From JAOZMY01 sp964577975 (GTDB taxonomy: Bacteria > Desulfobacterota > S145-22), in the NCBI GenBank assembly GCA_964577975.1, contig CAZOBB010000058.1, positions 66,228 through 130,227 of the forward strand: a stretch of DNA of 64,000 nucleotides, in the 5' to 3' direction. The first letter of the stretch is position 1. Every line of letters starts with the position of its first letter. The position numbers and the translations under genes are program-made. The notes beneath the pieces are model-generated. The model was not told where the DNA came from. It was given only the letters and a program-made list of their open reading frames with translations, and did no database searches. This document shows, piece after piece, positions 17,748 through 26,690 of the stretch.

Positions 17748-19487
17748 CTATCCCTTGATAATCCTCGGCGTAATCAGGTGATGGTGCGGACAGAAGGAAG
17801 GCGGATTCTGATACGCGGCTCCCGTAAAAGCCACCATGTAACGTCGTATATCGGCAAACGACACCACCTCGTCGACGAACCCTCGAATGGCACAATAGAC
17901 GGGCCGAGATTGCTCATAGTACTGCTTCGCCAACGCGTTCATCTTTTCGATGATTGGCTCCAACGGACGGCCTGCGTCCTGCTCTTTAACCAAACGGCGT
18001 GAGAACGATGCGGCTGCAGCCGTCTCGCCATGCATGACGTAGATTTCGGTCGTCGGTGTTCCTAGGGTAAAGACATTATTGTTGTTGGCCGTGGGTCCAC
18101 CCATGATATAATGCGCCGCCGCTGTCCCTTTACGCAAGACCGTCAGCATCATGGGAAGATCGGACTGTTCAATGGAGTAGATCAACGCCTGTCCAAGCCC
18201 CAAGAGTTCCGCCTTTTCGGCCAAATCCCCCACATCAATGCCTGTCGTATCCTGAAACCATATCATGGGAATCCGATCTCGGCCACACAGGGTTACGAAC
18301 TCGTTCAACTTAATCAATCCCTGTCGGTAAAATTTACCCCCGACGCCCATATATTTTCCTTTGGCATATTCGGGATAATCTTTTCCGAGAAAACCCTGAC
18401 GATTGCCCACGACACCGACCAGGAAACCATCCACTTTGGCCAGGGCCGTATAGATTTCCGGACCGTAATCGGGACGGAACTCCATGTGTTCGCTCCCATC
18501 AACCAGCCGTGCCACGACCTCTTCGATACTGTAAACCATCTTCTGATTGAAAGGAACAATCCGATTGATCTCTTCGGGGCTGAATTTCGGCTCTTTCGGC
18601 TTCGCCACGCGGAAGAAGTCTGGATTGTAGGCGGGCATATCCTTCATCAACCGTTTGAGGGCATCCAAAACACCCTCTTCCGTCTCATAGACTTCTTTGA
18701 AAAAACCGGTTTCGTTATAGTGAATCTCCACTCGTCCCGGAGGCACGGCCTTGAAATGGCGGGTAGCCTCGATCAATTGAAGGGCCCCTTCCAGATCAAA
18801 ATGGCCCTTGGGGCTCATGCCTCCCACAATCCCACCGCCACCGACGGCGATATTGGCATCTTTATGGGCGATGATATAAGTTGGGCTGATCCCCTGATAG
18901 CCTCCCCCCGCCGGATTCGTTCCATAAACTCCCGCCAATACGGGAATCCCCATCTTCTCGAGCTCCGCGTGGCGATAGAAGGTTGTTCCACCACCCCGAC
19001 GGTCCGCGTAAACCTCCTGCTGTTCCGTCAGCTTCACGCCACTGCAGTTGACAAGCCACACAAGCGGAACATGAAGCCGTTTTGCCATATCGGTGACCCG
19101 CAGGATGTTCTCCGCCTGCCCGGCGATCCACGCCCCCGCGATGACCTTATTGTCGAACCCGATAATCACAGCCCAGCGGCCACTGATCTTACCCAGGCCA
19201 TCAATCACACCAGTTGTTCCTTCCTCGTTGTTCTTTGGATTGTACAGGGTATGAAGGGGACACCACGTTCCAGGATCCACGAGATATTCGAGACGCTGCC
19301 AAACCGTCAACTGTCCCCGCTTGTTGATACGTTCGGCCGGAAGTCCCGCGTTTTTCACCCGCTCCACCTCTTTGGCGACCTCTTCCTCCACCTGTTTGAT
19401 CTGCTTGACGTTTTCCTCCATCCGTTCGATCTGTTTCTCGTTGAGCGGTTTTCCAAATTCCTGCATTTTCTCAAAATACTTTCTCAT
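17748..19487 (-). CDS. gcdA: Carboxyltransferase subunit, glutaconyl-CoA decarboxylase alpha type
   Basis: A 579-residue two-domain carboxyltransferase that moves CO2 between an acyl-CoA and biotin. The N-domain contains ERINKRGQLTVWQRLEYLVDPG and GTNPAGGGYQGISP, the C-domain WFQDTTGIDVGD and GPTANNNNVFTLGTP, matching the GcdA family rather than PccB. In glutaconyl-CoA decarboxylase this subunit works with a biotin carrier and a Na+-pumping membrane subunit; neither is in the window. Overlaps the crotonase stop by four bases (ATGA) with GGGAGGT in front. Substrate could be glutaconyl-CoA or a methylated analogue such as 3-methylglutaconyl-CoA; the context favours the latter but this is inference. 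Confidence 0.82.
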   Translation of the reverse strand: MRKYFEKMQEFGKPLNEKQIERMEENVKQIKQVEEEVAKEVERVKNAGLPAERINKRGQLTVWQRLEYLVDPGTWCPLHTLYNPKNNEEGTTGVIDGLGKISGRWAVIIGFDNKVIAGAWIAGQAENILRVTDMAKRLHVPLVWLVNCSGVKLTEQQEVYADRRGGGTTFYRHAELEKMGIPVLAGVYGTNPAGGGYQGISPTYIIAHKDANIAVGGGGIVGGMSPKGHFDLEGALQLIEATRHFKAVPPGRVEIHYNETGFFKEVYETEEGVLDALKRLMKDMPAYNPDFFRVAKPKEPKFSPEEINRIVPFNQKMVYSIEEVVARLVDGSEHMEFRPDYGPEIYTALAKVDGFLVGVVGNRQGFLGKDYPEYAKGKYMGVGGKFYRQGLIKLNEFVTLCGRDRIPMIWFQDTTGIDVGDLAEKAELLGLGQALIYSIEQSDLPMMLTVLRKGTAAAHYIMGGPTANNNNVFTLGTPTTEIYVMHGETAAAASFSRRLVKEQDAGRPLEPIIEKMNALAKQYYEQSRPVYCAIRGFVDEVVSFADIRRYMVAFTGAAYQNPPSFCPHHHLITPRIIKG

Positions 19488-20701
19488 TCTTGTACCTCCC
19501 TAAAATCTGCTACTTTCTGTTCCAAGGTTGCAACAATCCCCTGCTTAAAGCGGGGGTCCCTATAAAGGCGCGAATCCGCCTTCTTCTCATCCTCTACAAA
19601 CCTTTCCTCATCGAACCGGGATTCGGGATAGGCTTCAAACAACTGCTTCAGCTCCGCGATGGATTGAGGCGCCAGGGGACGGCCTAGTCTCTTTATCTCT
19701 TCTTTGACCTCTTTCAGCGGTTTCCCCCATAATCCTTCATAGTGCATGGGATCAACCCTCCGACTGACTTCCTCATCTATCTCCCTGTCGGTTGCGAGAA
19801 TCTTCCTATCTTTTCCACCGACGGTCGGAACCTTATGACTCGGGCAAACAGCCAACTCCAATGCCACGGGGATCAGCAATAATCCAACCTCGTCGTTGTG
19901 AGCCTGTAAAGCATCCGCATATCTCTGTTTGTCTCTTTGAGGGTCATCCGTCCGTTCCTTCTTTGGAAAAGCCTGCGTCACTTCAACCACGACATTGTAA
20001 ATGCCACACGCCTTTAGATCTGCCGCTTTCACCTCTCTACTCGTGGACGCCATGAACTTAGCATTCAGCATTCCCGCCTTGGTATAAGCCCTGCCAACGC
20101 CAGCCCACCCAGGTATCAACCCGATCTGCGCTTCGCTGAAACACATTCCCGACCTAGAATCCCCGATCAAGACGTCCGTCATCAGCGTAATCTCTGCCGA
20201 TCCCCCAAACCGTGTCCCACCCCCGCATATCGCCAAGGTGCGCATCTTACCGGAAATCTGACGAACCTTTTTGTAAAGGCCCACTCCCTTCTCGATCCGC
20301 CTGTCTCCCCAGGCATAGAGGGCCTCAATTTCTCCTCTCGGACGCCCCGCCTTTTCCAATTCCTTGCGCTTTTCTATGGTATCTACCAAACGGTTGAGGC
20401 TTTCTTTCAAGTCTCCACCCGCGTGGACCGGATCACACCCTCCATAGAAAATAAGAAAGGACCATTCACTTGCCTTATTTTCAAAGATCTTCTCCAGCGC
20501 CGCATGGTAAGCATCCAACCCAGGATTCCCTACCTGATGCACGGGTGGGTTATAATAACACAGAATCCCCCCCCTCGCACCCCCATAGGAGATTTCATCC
20601 AGATACAGAGAGGCTCGTCCATCCTCCCACGCATACACCGTTCCTTCGTTCCTCAACCCTTTTATCTTTCCCGATCGAAAAATATCTATCGGCCCAGCCA
20701 T
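19484..20701 (-). CDS. Long crotonase-superfamily protein (enoyl-CoA hydratase/isomerase-like)
   Basis: A 405-residue crotonase-fold protein, much longer than ordinary enoyl-CoA hydratases (~260). The first oxyanion-hole region is VHAGGDLKES (92-101) and the second GGGTRFGGSAEITLMTDV (160-177), followed by FSEAQIGLIPGWAG. An insertion of about 50 residues (~100-150) separates the two motifs and a C-terminal helical extension follows. Extended crotonases include ring-opening hydrolases such as BamA/Oah, but similarity to these is not obvious. Placed between PccB-like and GcdA-like carboxyltransferases, so it likely acts on the same CoA ester. ATG 20701 has AAAGGGGGT upstream. Confidence 0.72.
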   Translation of the reverse strand: MAGPIDIFRSGKIKGLRNEGTVYAWEDGRASLYLDEISYGGARGGILCYYNPPVHQVGNPGLDAYHAALEKIFENKASEWSFLIFYGGCDPVHAGGDLKESLNRLVDTIEKRKELEKAGRPRGEIEALYAWGDRRIEKGVGLYKKVRQISGKMRTLAICGGGTRFGGSAEITLMTDVLIGDSRSGMCFSEAQIGLIPGWAGVGRAYTKAGMLNAKFMASTSREVKAADLKACGIYNVVVEVTQAFPKKERTDDPQRDKQRYADALQAHNDEVGLLLIPVALELAVCPSHKVPTVGGKDRKILATDREIDEEVSRRVDPMHYEGLWGKPLKEVKEEIKRLGRPLAPQSIAELKQLFEAYPESRFDEERFVEDEKKADSRLYRDPRFKQGIVATLEQKVADFREVQE

Positions 20702-20814
20702 GTTTTACCCCCTTTGAATACGTATGGTTTCCTTTTTACCAAACGTTCGTTAAAAAACCACTTTTTCCTTCTTTTCCCTCTTCGGCCCCATCTATCCTCC
20801 GTTTTTGAACCCTT

Positions 20815-22365
20815 TCATATCGGTATGTTACCATGCTTCTTCTTCGGGTTGGTGTCTTTCTTGTCCTTGACCATCTCCAGGGCCGTAATCAATTTGGTTC
20901 GGGTGTCTTCTGGAAAGATGATGTCATCCACGAATCCCAACTGAGCCACTCGGTAAGGACTCGCAAAACGGTCCTCATAGTCTTCCACCAATTCCCTTTT
21001 CCGCTCTTCTGGATTTTCCGCCGCCGCGATTTCTTTTCTGAAGATTATGTTGACCGCCCCTTCCGGCCCCATCACCGCCACCTCTCCGGAGGGGTAGATA
21101 TAATTGATATCTCCTCGGATATGTTTCGACGACATCACATCATACGCACCACCGTAAGCCTTGCGGGTAATTAGGGTGATCTTCGGCACCGTCGCTTCAC
21201 AAAAGGCGTAAAGGAGCTGGGCCCCGTGCTTGATAATTCCCCCATACTCCTGTGCCGTTCCAGGCAAAAAGCCCGGTACATCCACGAACGTAACGATGGG
21301 AATGTTAAAGGCATCGCAAAAACGCACGAAGCGCGCCCCTTTTTTGGAGGCGTTGATGTCAAGGCATCCCGCAAGAAAATTCGGCTGATTCGCCACGATC
21401 CCGACCGAATAACCGTTGAGTCTTCCAAAACCGACTATCATGTTTCGCGCATAATGGGCATGAACCTCTAGAAATTTATGATCATCCAACACTTCCTTAA
21501 TAAGGACATGCATATCATACGGCTTCTTCGAATTTTCGGGAATCAGATCCTTCAAAATGTCGTTCTTTCGCTCTATGGGATCTTCACAGGAGATACGCGG
21601 AGGCTTCTCTTCATTGTTTTGGGGGAGATAAGGAAGCAATTCACGCACCAGCCTCAAGGTCTCCTCGTCATCCTCCCTCATGAAATGAGCCACCCCGCTC
21701 CGTGTGCTGTGAGTCACCGCACCACCAAGCGCCTCTTTCGTCACCTCCTCATGGGTTACCGATTTGATAACATTGGGTCCCGTAATAAACATATAACTGG
21801 TTTTCTTGCTCATAAGGATAAAATCGGTAATGGCCGGTGAGTAGACGGCACCTCCTGCACATGGACCCAGAATGACGGAGATCTGCGGGATTACCCCGGA
21901 CGCAAGGGTGTTACGGAGGAAGATATAGGCATATCCTGCCAAACTCTCCACGCCTTCTTGAATGCGTGCCCCTCCCGAATCATTCAAGCCAATCACGGGA
22001 GCGCCGTTTTTCATGGCAAGGTCCATGATTTTACAGATCTTTTCGGCAAAAGTCATACTCAACGCCCCGCCAAACACTGTGAAATCCTGGGAAAAGACAT
22101 AGACGGGACGTCCGTGAATCTTCCCGTATCCCGTTACCACCCCATCTCCGTAATACCTTTTCTTCTCCATTCCAAAATTGGTGCAGCGATGGACAACCAA
22201 CTTATCGATCTCGACAAATGAACCGGGATCCAACAAGATGTCCAAACGTTCCCGCGCCGTAAGCTTTCCTTTACTATGTTGGGATTCGATATATTTCTCG
22301 CCTCCCCCCAGCTCGGCTTGCTGGTTCATCTCCATAATCTCTTTTCTTCTCTTCTCGTAGGTCAC
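20815..22365 (-). CDS. Acyl-CoA carboxylase/decarboxylase carboxyltransferase subunit (PccB/MmdA-like)
   Basis: A 516-residue carboxyltransferase with the canonical features of propionyl-CoA carboxylase beta and methylmalonyl-CoA decarboxylase alpha: KLTARERLDILLDPGSF, GLNDSGGARIQEGV (N-domain acyl-CoA hole), VDVPGFLPGTAQE and ITRKAYGGAYDVM (C-domain). The GTG at 22365 is preferred to the ATG at 22416 because GGAGGAG stands five bases before it and the N-terminus then matches the family. No biotin carboxylase or carrier protein is encoded nearby. Next to an acyl-CoA mutase and MeaB it would normally be read as the propionyl/methylmalonyl-CoA enzyme, but see the mutase entry. Another substrate such as 3-methylcrotonyl-CoA is possible. 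Confidence 0.85.
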   Translation of the reverse strand: MTYEKRRKEIMEMNQQAELGGGEKYIESQHSKGKLTARERLDILLDPGSFVEIDKLVVHRCTNFGMEKKRYYGDGVVTGYGKIHGRPVYVFSQDFTVFGGALSMTFAEKICKIMDLAMKNGAPVIGLNDSGGARIQEGVESLAGYAYIFLRNTLASGVIPQISVILGPCAGGAVYSPAITDFILMSKKTSYMFITGPNVIKSVTHEEVTKEALGGAVTHSTRSGVAHFMREDDEETLRLVRELLPYLPQNNEEKPPRISCEDPIERKNDILKDLIPENSKKPYDMHVLIKEVLDDHKFLEVHAHYARNMIVGFGRLNGYSVGIVANQPNFLAGCLDINASKKGARFVRFCDAFNIPIVTFVDVPGFLPGTAQEYGGIIKHGAQLLYAFCEATVPKITLITRKAYGGAYDVMSSKHIRGDINYIYPSGEVAVMGPEGAVNIIFRKEIAAAENPEERKRELVEDYEDRFASPYRVAQLGFVDDIIFPEDTRTKLITALEMVKDKKDTNPKKKHGNIPI

Positions 22366-22409
22366 GGTTCTCCTCCATCCATGTTCTTTGACCTCAACGC
22401 CTCTCTCCT

Positions 22410-23372
22410 TTAGCACAGAAGCGTTCCAAGAATTTCCTCCGATTTCGTGTAAAGATCCTTCTTCCCTTCAATAATTTCATCAACGGCCGCCGTCAATCCT
22501 TCCTCGTCCCCCACAGCCTCCATGACTCGCTGGGAAATCTGATCCCGGAGGTTGTTCAACAGCTCGATCCGAAGGGCCCGTCGCAAGAAATCCCTTTTGT
22601 GCCTGGGATCCTCGCGGAAGTGTCGATGTTCCTCGATCGCCTCAACCAGCTCTTTTATCCCTTTCCCCTTGAGCGCTTCCGTCTTCACGATCTTGGGAAT
22701 CCAACCATCTTGGCGTCGCGCCCCAAGCTCAAGCATCATCATGATCTCCCGTTCCATCCGCTCCGCCCCTTCCCTCTCACACTTGTTTATGACAAAGATA
22801 TCTCCAATCTCGAGGATCCCCGCCTTGATGGCTTGAATATCATCACCCAACCCGGGAATCAAAACGATCAAAGACGTATGGGCCGTATTCACCACATCCA
22901 CTTCGTCCTGCCCGACCCCCACGGTTTCCAAGAGGATGACGTCTTTTCCCATGGCGTCCATAACCCGTAAAATATCGGAGGTCGAACGGGACAGCCCTCC
23001 CATGCTCCCACGCGTCGCGAGGCTACGGATAAAGACGTCACTGTCCGTGCTGTGACGTTGCATACGAATACGATCACCCAGGATGGCTCCACCGGTAAAG
23101 GGACTTGTAGGATCAATCACCACCGCCCCGATGCGATACCCTTTTTTTCTGAAAACATCGATCAGACAGTCCACCAGTGTGCTCTTTCCGACACCCGGAG
23201 ACCCCGTAACTCCAATAATGTAGGCTTTTCCCGTATGGGGATACAGCTCCTTCAAGACCTCCGAAACCCACGGCATCCGGTCATCGATGTCGCGCATCAA
23301 CCGTGAGGCGGCGCGGACATCCCCACTGATAATCTTCTCCGCCCATTCCTTTGGGTTCAATTCCGACTCCAT
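22410..23372 (-). CDS. meaB: MeaB/ArgK-family GTPase, acyl-CoA mutase chaperone
   Basis: G3E P-loop GTPase of 320 residues that gates B12 cofactor loading and protects methylmalonyl- or isobutyryl-CoA mutase from inactivation. Walker A is GSPGVGKST (57-65); VIDPTSPFTGGAILGDRIRM, the Asp/Glu-rich ETVGVGQDEVDV switch and the NKCERE base-recognition motif are typical of MeaB. ATG 23372 is used because the frame upstream to 23426 overlaps the preceding acyl-CoA dehydrogenase and lacks family similarity. Its position one gene away from the mutase supports the role. Confidence 0.93.
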   Translation of the reverse strand: MESELNPKEWAEKIISGDVRAASRLMRDIDDRMPWVSEVLKELYPHTGKAYIIGVTGSPGVGKSTLVDCLIDVFRKKGYRIGAVVIDPTSPFTGGAILGDRIRMQRHSTDSDVFIRSLATRGSMGGLSRSTSDILRVMDAMGKDVILLETVGVGQDEVDVVNTAHTSLIVLIPGLGDDIQAIKAGILEIGDIFVINKCEREGAERMEREIMMMLELGARRQDGWIPKIVKTEALKGKGIKELVEAIEEHRHFREDPRHKRDFLRRALRIELLNNLRDQISQRVMEAVGDEEGLTAAVDEIIEGKKDLYTKSEEILGTLLC

Positions 23373-23388
23373 TTCCCAAAAAGTATTT

Positions 23389-24558
23389 CTACAACGCCCT
23401 TCCCGGCACACCGATGTGGCGCGCAATGACTATCCGCTGAACTTCCGACGTGCCCTCTCCAATCTCAAGAAGCTTCTGATTCCGATAATACTTCTCCACC
23501 CGATACTCATTCATCAAGCCATACCCACCATGGAGCTGGACCGCATGATTCGCGCACATACGGAAGACCTCCGAACAGACCAATTTGGCCATGGCGGCCT
23601 CCTTGGAAAATTCCCGTTCGTTGTCCCGCAGCCAGCAGGCCTTGTAAAGGAGCAACCGGGCCATTTCTATCTGCGTCGCCATATCCGCCAACTTAAAGGC
23701 GTTCACCTGGAAGGACCCGATGGGACGGCCAAACTGTTCTCTCTCGCGCGAATAATTCAGGGCGACTTCAAATGCCCCCTGCGCCCCTCCTAACCCCATC
23801 GCTCCAATACTCAGACGGCCTCCGTCCAAGGTGGCCAACATTTGATGAAACCCCTCACCTCGGCGGCCAAGGAGGTTCTCTTCCGGCACCATGCAATCGG
23901 TGAAATACAATTCTCCCGTATTGGAAGCCCGCCAGCACATCTTCCCATGCATGGGACGCGCCTCAAAACCCTCCGTTTCATTGGGAACAAGAATACAACT
24001 CAGCTCATTTTTCCCATCCGACCGCTTCCCCGTCACCGCCTGCACCGTGCAGATTCCACTGATTTCCGAGGCCGAATTCGTAATAAAGATCTTACTCCCG
24101 TTAATAATCCAATACCCGTTTTCCAACACCGCCGTCGTCTTCGAAGCCCCCGCGTCGGATCCCGCATTAGGTTCCGTCAACCCAAAGGAAGCCAGGATTT
24201 CTCCACGGCAAAGACGCGGTAGCCATTTCTTTTTCTGCTCCTCGCTCCCGTAATAGTAAATGGGAGAAATGCCCAGTGAGACCCCCGCCGCCAGGGTCGC
24301 GGCCTGAGATCCATCCACGCGGGCAATCTCCTCCACGGAAATGATGTAAGAAAGATATCCCACATCCGTCCCTCCATATTCCTCCGATACAATCGATCCA
24401 AAAAGTCCAAGTTCCGCCATACGACGGGTGAGATGAACCGAAAATTCCTCTTTCTCATCCAACTCCACACAGACAGGAAGAATCTCTTTCTCCGCAAATT
24501 GGCGCACCATCCGACGCATCATGTCCTGTTCTTCAGTCAAATCAAAGCTTAATCCCAT
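23389..24558 (-). CDS. Acyl-CoA dehydrogenase (1 of 3)
   Basis: FAD enzyme of 389 residues that oxidises an acyl-CoA to the 2-enoyl-CoA and passes electrons to ETF. Visible are FGLTEPNAGSDAGASKT (FAD/substrate loop), INGSKIFITNS, REREQFGRPIGSFQ and the C-terminal IGEGTSEVQR, whose Glu is at the catalytic-base position of butyryl- and medium-chain dehydrogenases. Start ATG 24558 has GGGGGG upstream; ATG 24582 overlapping the mutase small subunit stop is an alternative. It is next to the acyl-CoA mutase and so could act on butyryl-, isobutyryl- or 2-methylbutyryl-CoA. Chain specificity cannot be read reliably. Confidence 0.93.
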   Translation of the reverse strand: MGLSFDLTEEQDMMRRMVRQFAEKEILPVCVELDEKEEFSVHLTRRMAELGLFGSIVSEEYGGTDVGYLSYIISVEEIARVDGSQAATLAAGVSLGISPIYYYGSEEQKKKWLPRLCRGEILASFGLTEPNAGSDAGASKTTAVLENGYWIINGSKIFITNSASEISGICTVQAVTGKRSDGKNELSCILVPNETEGFEARPMHGKMCWRASNTGELYFTDCMVPEENLLGRRGEGFHQMLATLDGGRLSIGAMGLGGAQGAFEVALNYSREREQFGRPIGSFQVNAFKLADMATQIEMARLLLYKACWLRDNEREFSKEAAMAKLVCSEVFRMCANHAVQLHGGYGLMNEYRVEKYYRNQKLLEIGEGTSEVQRIVIARHIGVPGRAL

Positions 24559-24581
24559 TTTACCCCCCTTATGCAAATACA

Positions 24582-24989
24582 TTAGTCTCGAGGATGGATG
24601 TTTTCCTCAACCCACTTTACGACATCTTCCACCTTCGTGCCTGGCGTGAAAATCTCTAAGATACCATCCGCCTTTAGCTTGGGAATATCTTCATCCGGAA
24701 TGATTCCACCGCCAAACACAGGGATATCTTCGGCCCCTCGTTCCTTGAGGATTCGCAGCACTTCACGAAACAGATGGTTGTGGGCCCCCGCAAGGCTACT
24801 CAAACCAATGACATCCACGTCTTCCTGAATCGCCGCCTCGACAATCTGCTCCGGGCTTTGATGCAATCCTGTATAGATAACCTCGAAACCGGCATCACGA
24901 AAACCTCGGGCAATAATCTTGGCACCCCGGTCATGCCCATCCAACCCCGGTTTCGCCACCAACACCCTGATTCTACGTTTCTGCGACAT
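24582..24989 (-). CDS. Acyl-CoA mutase small subunit, B12-binding domain (methylmalonyl-/isobutyryl-CoA mutase family)
   Basis: A 135-residue flavodoxin-like cobalamin-binding protein. It carries the base-off/His-on signature DGHDRG (D17-G22) with His19 as lower axial ligand, the downstream GLSSLAGAH motif and the GGGIIP loop. Its length equals that of free-standing small subunits such as IcmB (136 residues). It lies 11 bases downstream of the large subunit, forming a two-subunit mutase. Confidence 0.93.
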   Translation of the reverse strand: MSQKRRIRVLVAKPGLDGHDRGAKIIARGFRDAGFEVIYTGLHQSPEQIVEAAIQEDVDVIGLSSLAGAHNHLFREVLRILKERGAEDIPVFGGGIIPDEDIPKLKADGILEIFTPGTKVEDVVKWVEENIHPRD

Positions 24990-25000
24990 ATCTCCTCCCC

Positions 25001-26677
25001 CTAAAACATTCCGGGATCACGATAGGTCCCAAAAACTTCACGAAAAACATCACAAATTTCCTGTTCGGTTCCATAAACCTTTACCACGTCAATAATATGA
25101 GGCATCATATTCTCCTCGCCCTCTGCCGCCTTCCGAAGCCGATCCAAGGCTTTTTTAACCGCATCGTTATCGCGCGTCTCTTTCAATTTCCTCAAACGTT
25201 CGATCTGTTCACTCTCCACCGCTTCATCTATTTTTAAGATCTCAATGGGGGTTTCTACCTCACTCACATACTTGTTGACCCCCACAATCGTCTTTTTCCC
25301 TTCATCCACTTGTTTTTGATAATCATAAGCGGCATTGGCGATTTCCCCCTGCGGATACCCCCGCTCGATCGCCTCGAGAATCCCTCCCATCTCATCAATC
25401 TTATTGATGTACTCCATCGCTTGCGCTTCCATTTTATCGGTTAAGGCTTCGACGAAATAGGATCCCGCCAGCGGATCGATCGTATTGGTTACACCCGTCT
25501 CTTCCGCCAAAATCTGCTGGGTACGCAAGGCGATCGTCACGGCATGCTCACTGGGCAGCGCAAGAACCTCGTCCAAGGAATTGGTATGCAGGGATTGTGT
25601 TCCTCCCAGAACCGCCGCCAATGCCTCGTAGGCCGTACGGACCACATTGTTATACGGTTGTTGAGCAGTCAAAGAACATCCCGCCGTTTGCGTGTGGAAG
25701 CGAAGCATCCAGGATCGAGGATTCTTGGCATGGAAACGCTCCCGCATGACCCTGGACCAAATGCGCCGTGCGGCCCGATACTTGGCAATCTCCTCAAAGA
25801 AGTCGATATGGGCATTGAAAAAGAAGGAAAGACGCGGAGCGAAATCATCCACATTCAATCCCCGCTCGATCGCCGCCTGCACGTAGGCAATCCCGTCCGC
25901 CAGGGTAAAGGCCAGTTCCTGGACTGCCGTAGAACCCGCCTCCCGAATATGATAGCCGCTAATGCTGATGGTATTCCATCGCGGCACCTCTTTCGTGCAA
26001 AATTCGATGGTATCCACAATCAACCGCATGGAAGGCTTCGGGGGTAACATAAAGGTCTTTTGAGCAATAAACTCCTTCAGCATGTCATTCTGAATCGTAC
26101 CCCCTATCTGATCCCGTCGCACTCCCTGCTTCTCCGCCACGGCGATATACATGGCCAACATGATGGAGGCCGGGGGATTGATCGTCATGGATGTCGTCAC
26201 TTTGTCTAGGGGTATTCCGTCAAAAAGAACCTCCATATCTGCGAGGGAATCGATGGCAACCCCACATTTGCCCACCTCACCCCGTGACATGGGGTGATCC
26301 GAATCGTATCCCATCAGCGTGGGCATATCGAACGCGATACTCAGCCCCGTCTCTCCATGGTTGAGCAGGTAGTGAAAGCGCTGGTTGGTGTCCCGGGCGC
26401 TCCCCAAACCGGAAAACATGCGCATGGTCCAAAGGCGCCCGCGATACATCGTCTTGTGAACACCTCGGGTATAGGGATATTCCCCCGGAAAACCAAGTTT
26501 TTCCTCGTAATCGAAGGTAGCAATGGCATTGGGGGTATAAAGCGGGTCGATTTCTTGATCCGACACGGTCGAAAAACGATCCATCCGCTCCGGATACTTT
26601 TCCTTAGCGTCCTCGTACGCCCGGCGCCACGCTTCCTCTTTCTTCTTTAGCGAATCAAGCTTCTTCCCATCCCACAT
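25001..26677 (-). CDS. Acyl-CoA mutase large subunit (methylmalonyl-CoA mutase family, isobutyryl-CoA-mutase signature)
   Basis: A 558-residue catalytic TIM-barrel subunit for B12-dependent 1,2-rearrangement of acyl-CoA. FPGEYPYTRGVHKTMYRGR, AFDMPTLMGYDSDHP, ISGYHIREAGST, FHTQTAGCSLTAQQP and LRTQQILAEETG are family motifs. By comparison with recalled sequences, MCM Tyr89 corresponds to Phe88 here (WTMRMF) and MCM Arg207 to Gln206 (FIAQKT). Phe/Gln is the pair of isobutyryl-CoA mutase IcmA (F80/Q198). The split large/small organisation fits IcmA/IcmB as well as archaeal-type MCM. The likely reaction is isobutyryl-CoA to butyryl-CoA, although automatic annotation would give methylmalonyl-CoA mutase. 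Residue assignment is from memory and should be aligned. Confidence 0.9.
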   Translation of the reverse strand: MWDGKKLDSLKKKEEAWRRAYEDAKEKYPERMDRFSTVSDQEIDPLYTPNAIATFDYEEKLGFPGEYPYTRGVHKTMYRGRLWTMRMFSGLGSARDTNQRFHYLLNHGETGLSIAFDMPTLMGYDSDHPMSRGEVGKCGVAIDSLADMEVLFDGIPLDKVTTSMTINPPASIMLAMYIAVAEKQGVRRDQIGGTIQNDMLKEFIAQKTFMLPPKPSMRLIVDTIEFCTKEVPRWNTISISGYHIREAGSTAVQELAFTLADGIAYVQAAIERGLNVDDFAPRLSFFFNAHIDFFEEIAKYRAARRIWSRVMRERFHAKNPRSWMLRFHTQTAGCSLTAQQPYNNVVRTAYEALAAVLGGTQSLHTNSLDEVLALPSEHAVTIALRTQQILAEETGVTNTIDPLAGSYFVEALTDKMEAQAMEYINKIDEMGGILEAIERGYPQGEIANAAYDYQKQVDEGKKTIVGVNKYVSEVETPIEILKIDEAVESEQIERLRKLKETRDNDAVKKALDRLRKAAEGEENMMPHIIDVVKVYGTEQEICDVFREVFGTYRDPGMF

Positions 26678-26690
26678 CGTCTTTCCCCTC

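Noticed and set aside
18111..19565. Long plus-strand open frame (484 codons) opposite gcdA
   Set aside because: It is antisense to a clear enzyme gene, has no ribosome-binding site and a composition (His/Arg/Pro-rich) typical of a reverse-frame shadow. The same applies to other long antisense frames, e.g. 8307-9323 opposite the GT39 gene.
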